From positions 1 to 20,453 of the forward strand of contig CAZZLW010000012.1 in the NCBI GenBank assembly GCA_964654605.1: a stretch of DNA of 20,453 nt, read 5' to 3'. The translations under genes and the position numbers were made by a program. The notes beneath the pieces were generated by a model, which was not told where the DNA came from, searched no databases, and was given only the letters and a program-made list of their open reading frames with translations. Of the stretch, positions 20,424 to 20,453 are shown piece after piece (positions within the stretch are counted from its first letter, which is position 1; every line of letters begins with the position of its first letter). The stretch is from Raineya sp964654605 (GTDB lineage: Bacteria > Bacteroidota > Bacteroidia > Cytophagales > Thermonemataceae).

Positions 20424-20453
20424 AAGTTTTTTACAAAAAAAGCAAAGAAAAAA

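Overview
The window looks like a chromosomal segment of a low-GC member of the Bacteroidota, probably in or near the Cytophagales. The evidence is a single-polypeptide E1 alpha/beta 2-oxoacid dehydrogenase, an OmpA protein with thrombospondin type-3 repeats, a FadL/SGNH-lipoprotein pair, a PagL-type outer-membrane deacylase, mostly weak Shine-Dalgarno sites, and promoters that fit the Bacteroidota sigma consensus (TTG-N19-TAnnTTTG). The genus call is inference; no rRNA or tRNA gene is present.

Layout. (1) 1-140: the 3' end of an IS5-like insertion sequence. It has cut off the 3' end of a glycosyltransferase gene. (2) 127-4090, minus strand: a tight four-gene operon, transcribed from 4090 downward: SAM methyltransferase, small three-TM protein, polytopic GT-C-like membrane protein, and a methyltransferase-like/GT2 fusion that the IS truncates. 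It looks like a cell-surface glycan or lipid-linked sugar locus. (3) 4325-8371, plus strand: propionyl-CoA carboxylase beta subunit and the fused branched-chain 2-oxoacid dehydrogenase E1. These are two steps of Val/Ile breakdown (BCKDH yields acyl-CoAs leading to propionyl-CoA, which PCC carboxylates). (4) 8513-10946: a TPR lipoprotein (plus), a single-domain globin (minus) and a D-cysteine desulfhydrase/ACC deaminase-like PLP enzyme (plus). (5) 10991-12577, minus: an exported protein of unknown function, convergent with the PLP enzyme across a shared terminator. (6) 12804-14207, plus: OmpA/TSP3 porin-like protein, ending at a bidirectional terminator shared with mutY. (7) 14242-16384, minus: PagL-like lipid A deacylase overlapping mutY by 17 bp. 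(8) 16466-19391, minus: a FadL-type transporter followed by an SGNH/GDSL lipoprotein, probably a lipolysis-plus-uptake pair. (9) 19530-20423, minus: ftsX.

No non-coding stretch exceeds 300 bases. The largest are 4091-4324 and 12578-12803, both divergent promoter regions with inverted or direct repeats, and 8372-8512, which holds a perfect 33-nt palindrome. I found no CRISPR array, no RNA gene and no clear defence system. The points most worth a second look are the IS-disrupted glycan operon with its unfamiliar membrane proteins, the reciprocal Asp/Asn swap in the E1 thiamine-diphosphate motif, and the palindrome whose half-site also covers the E1 promoter.
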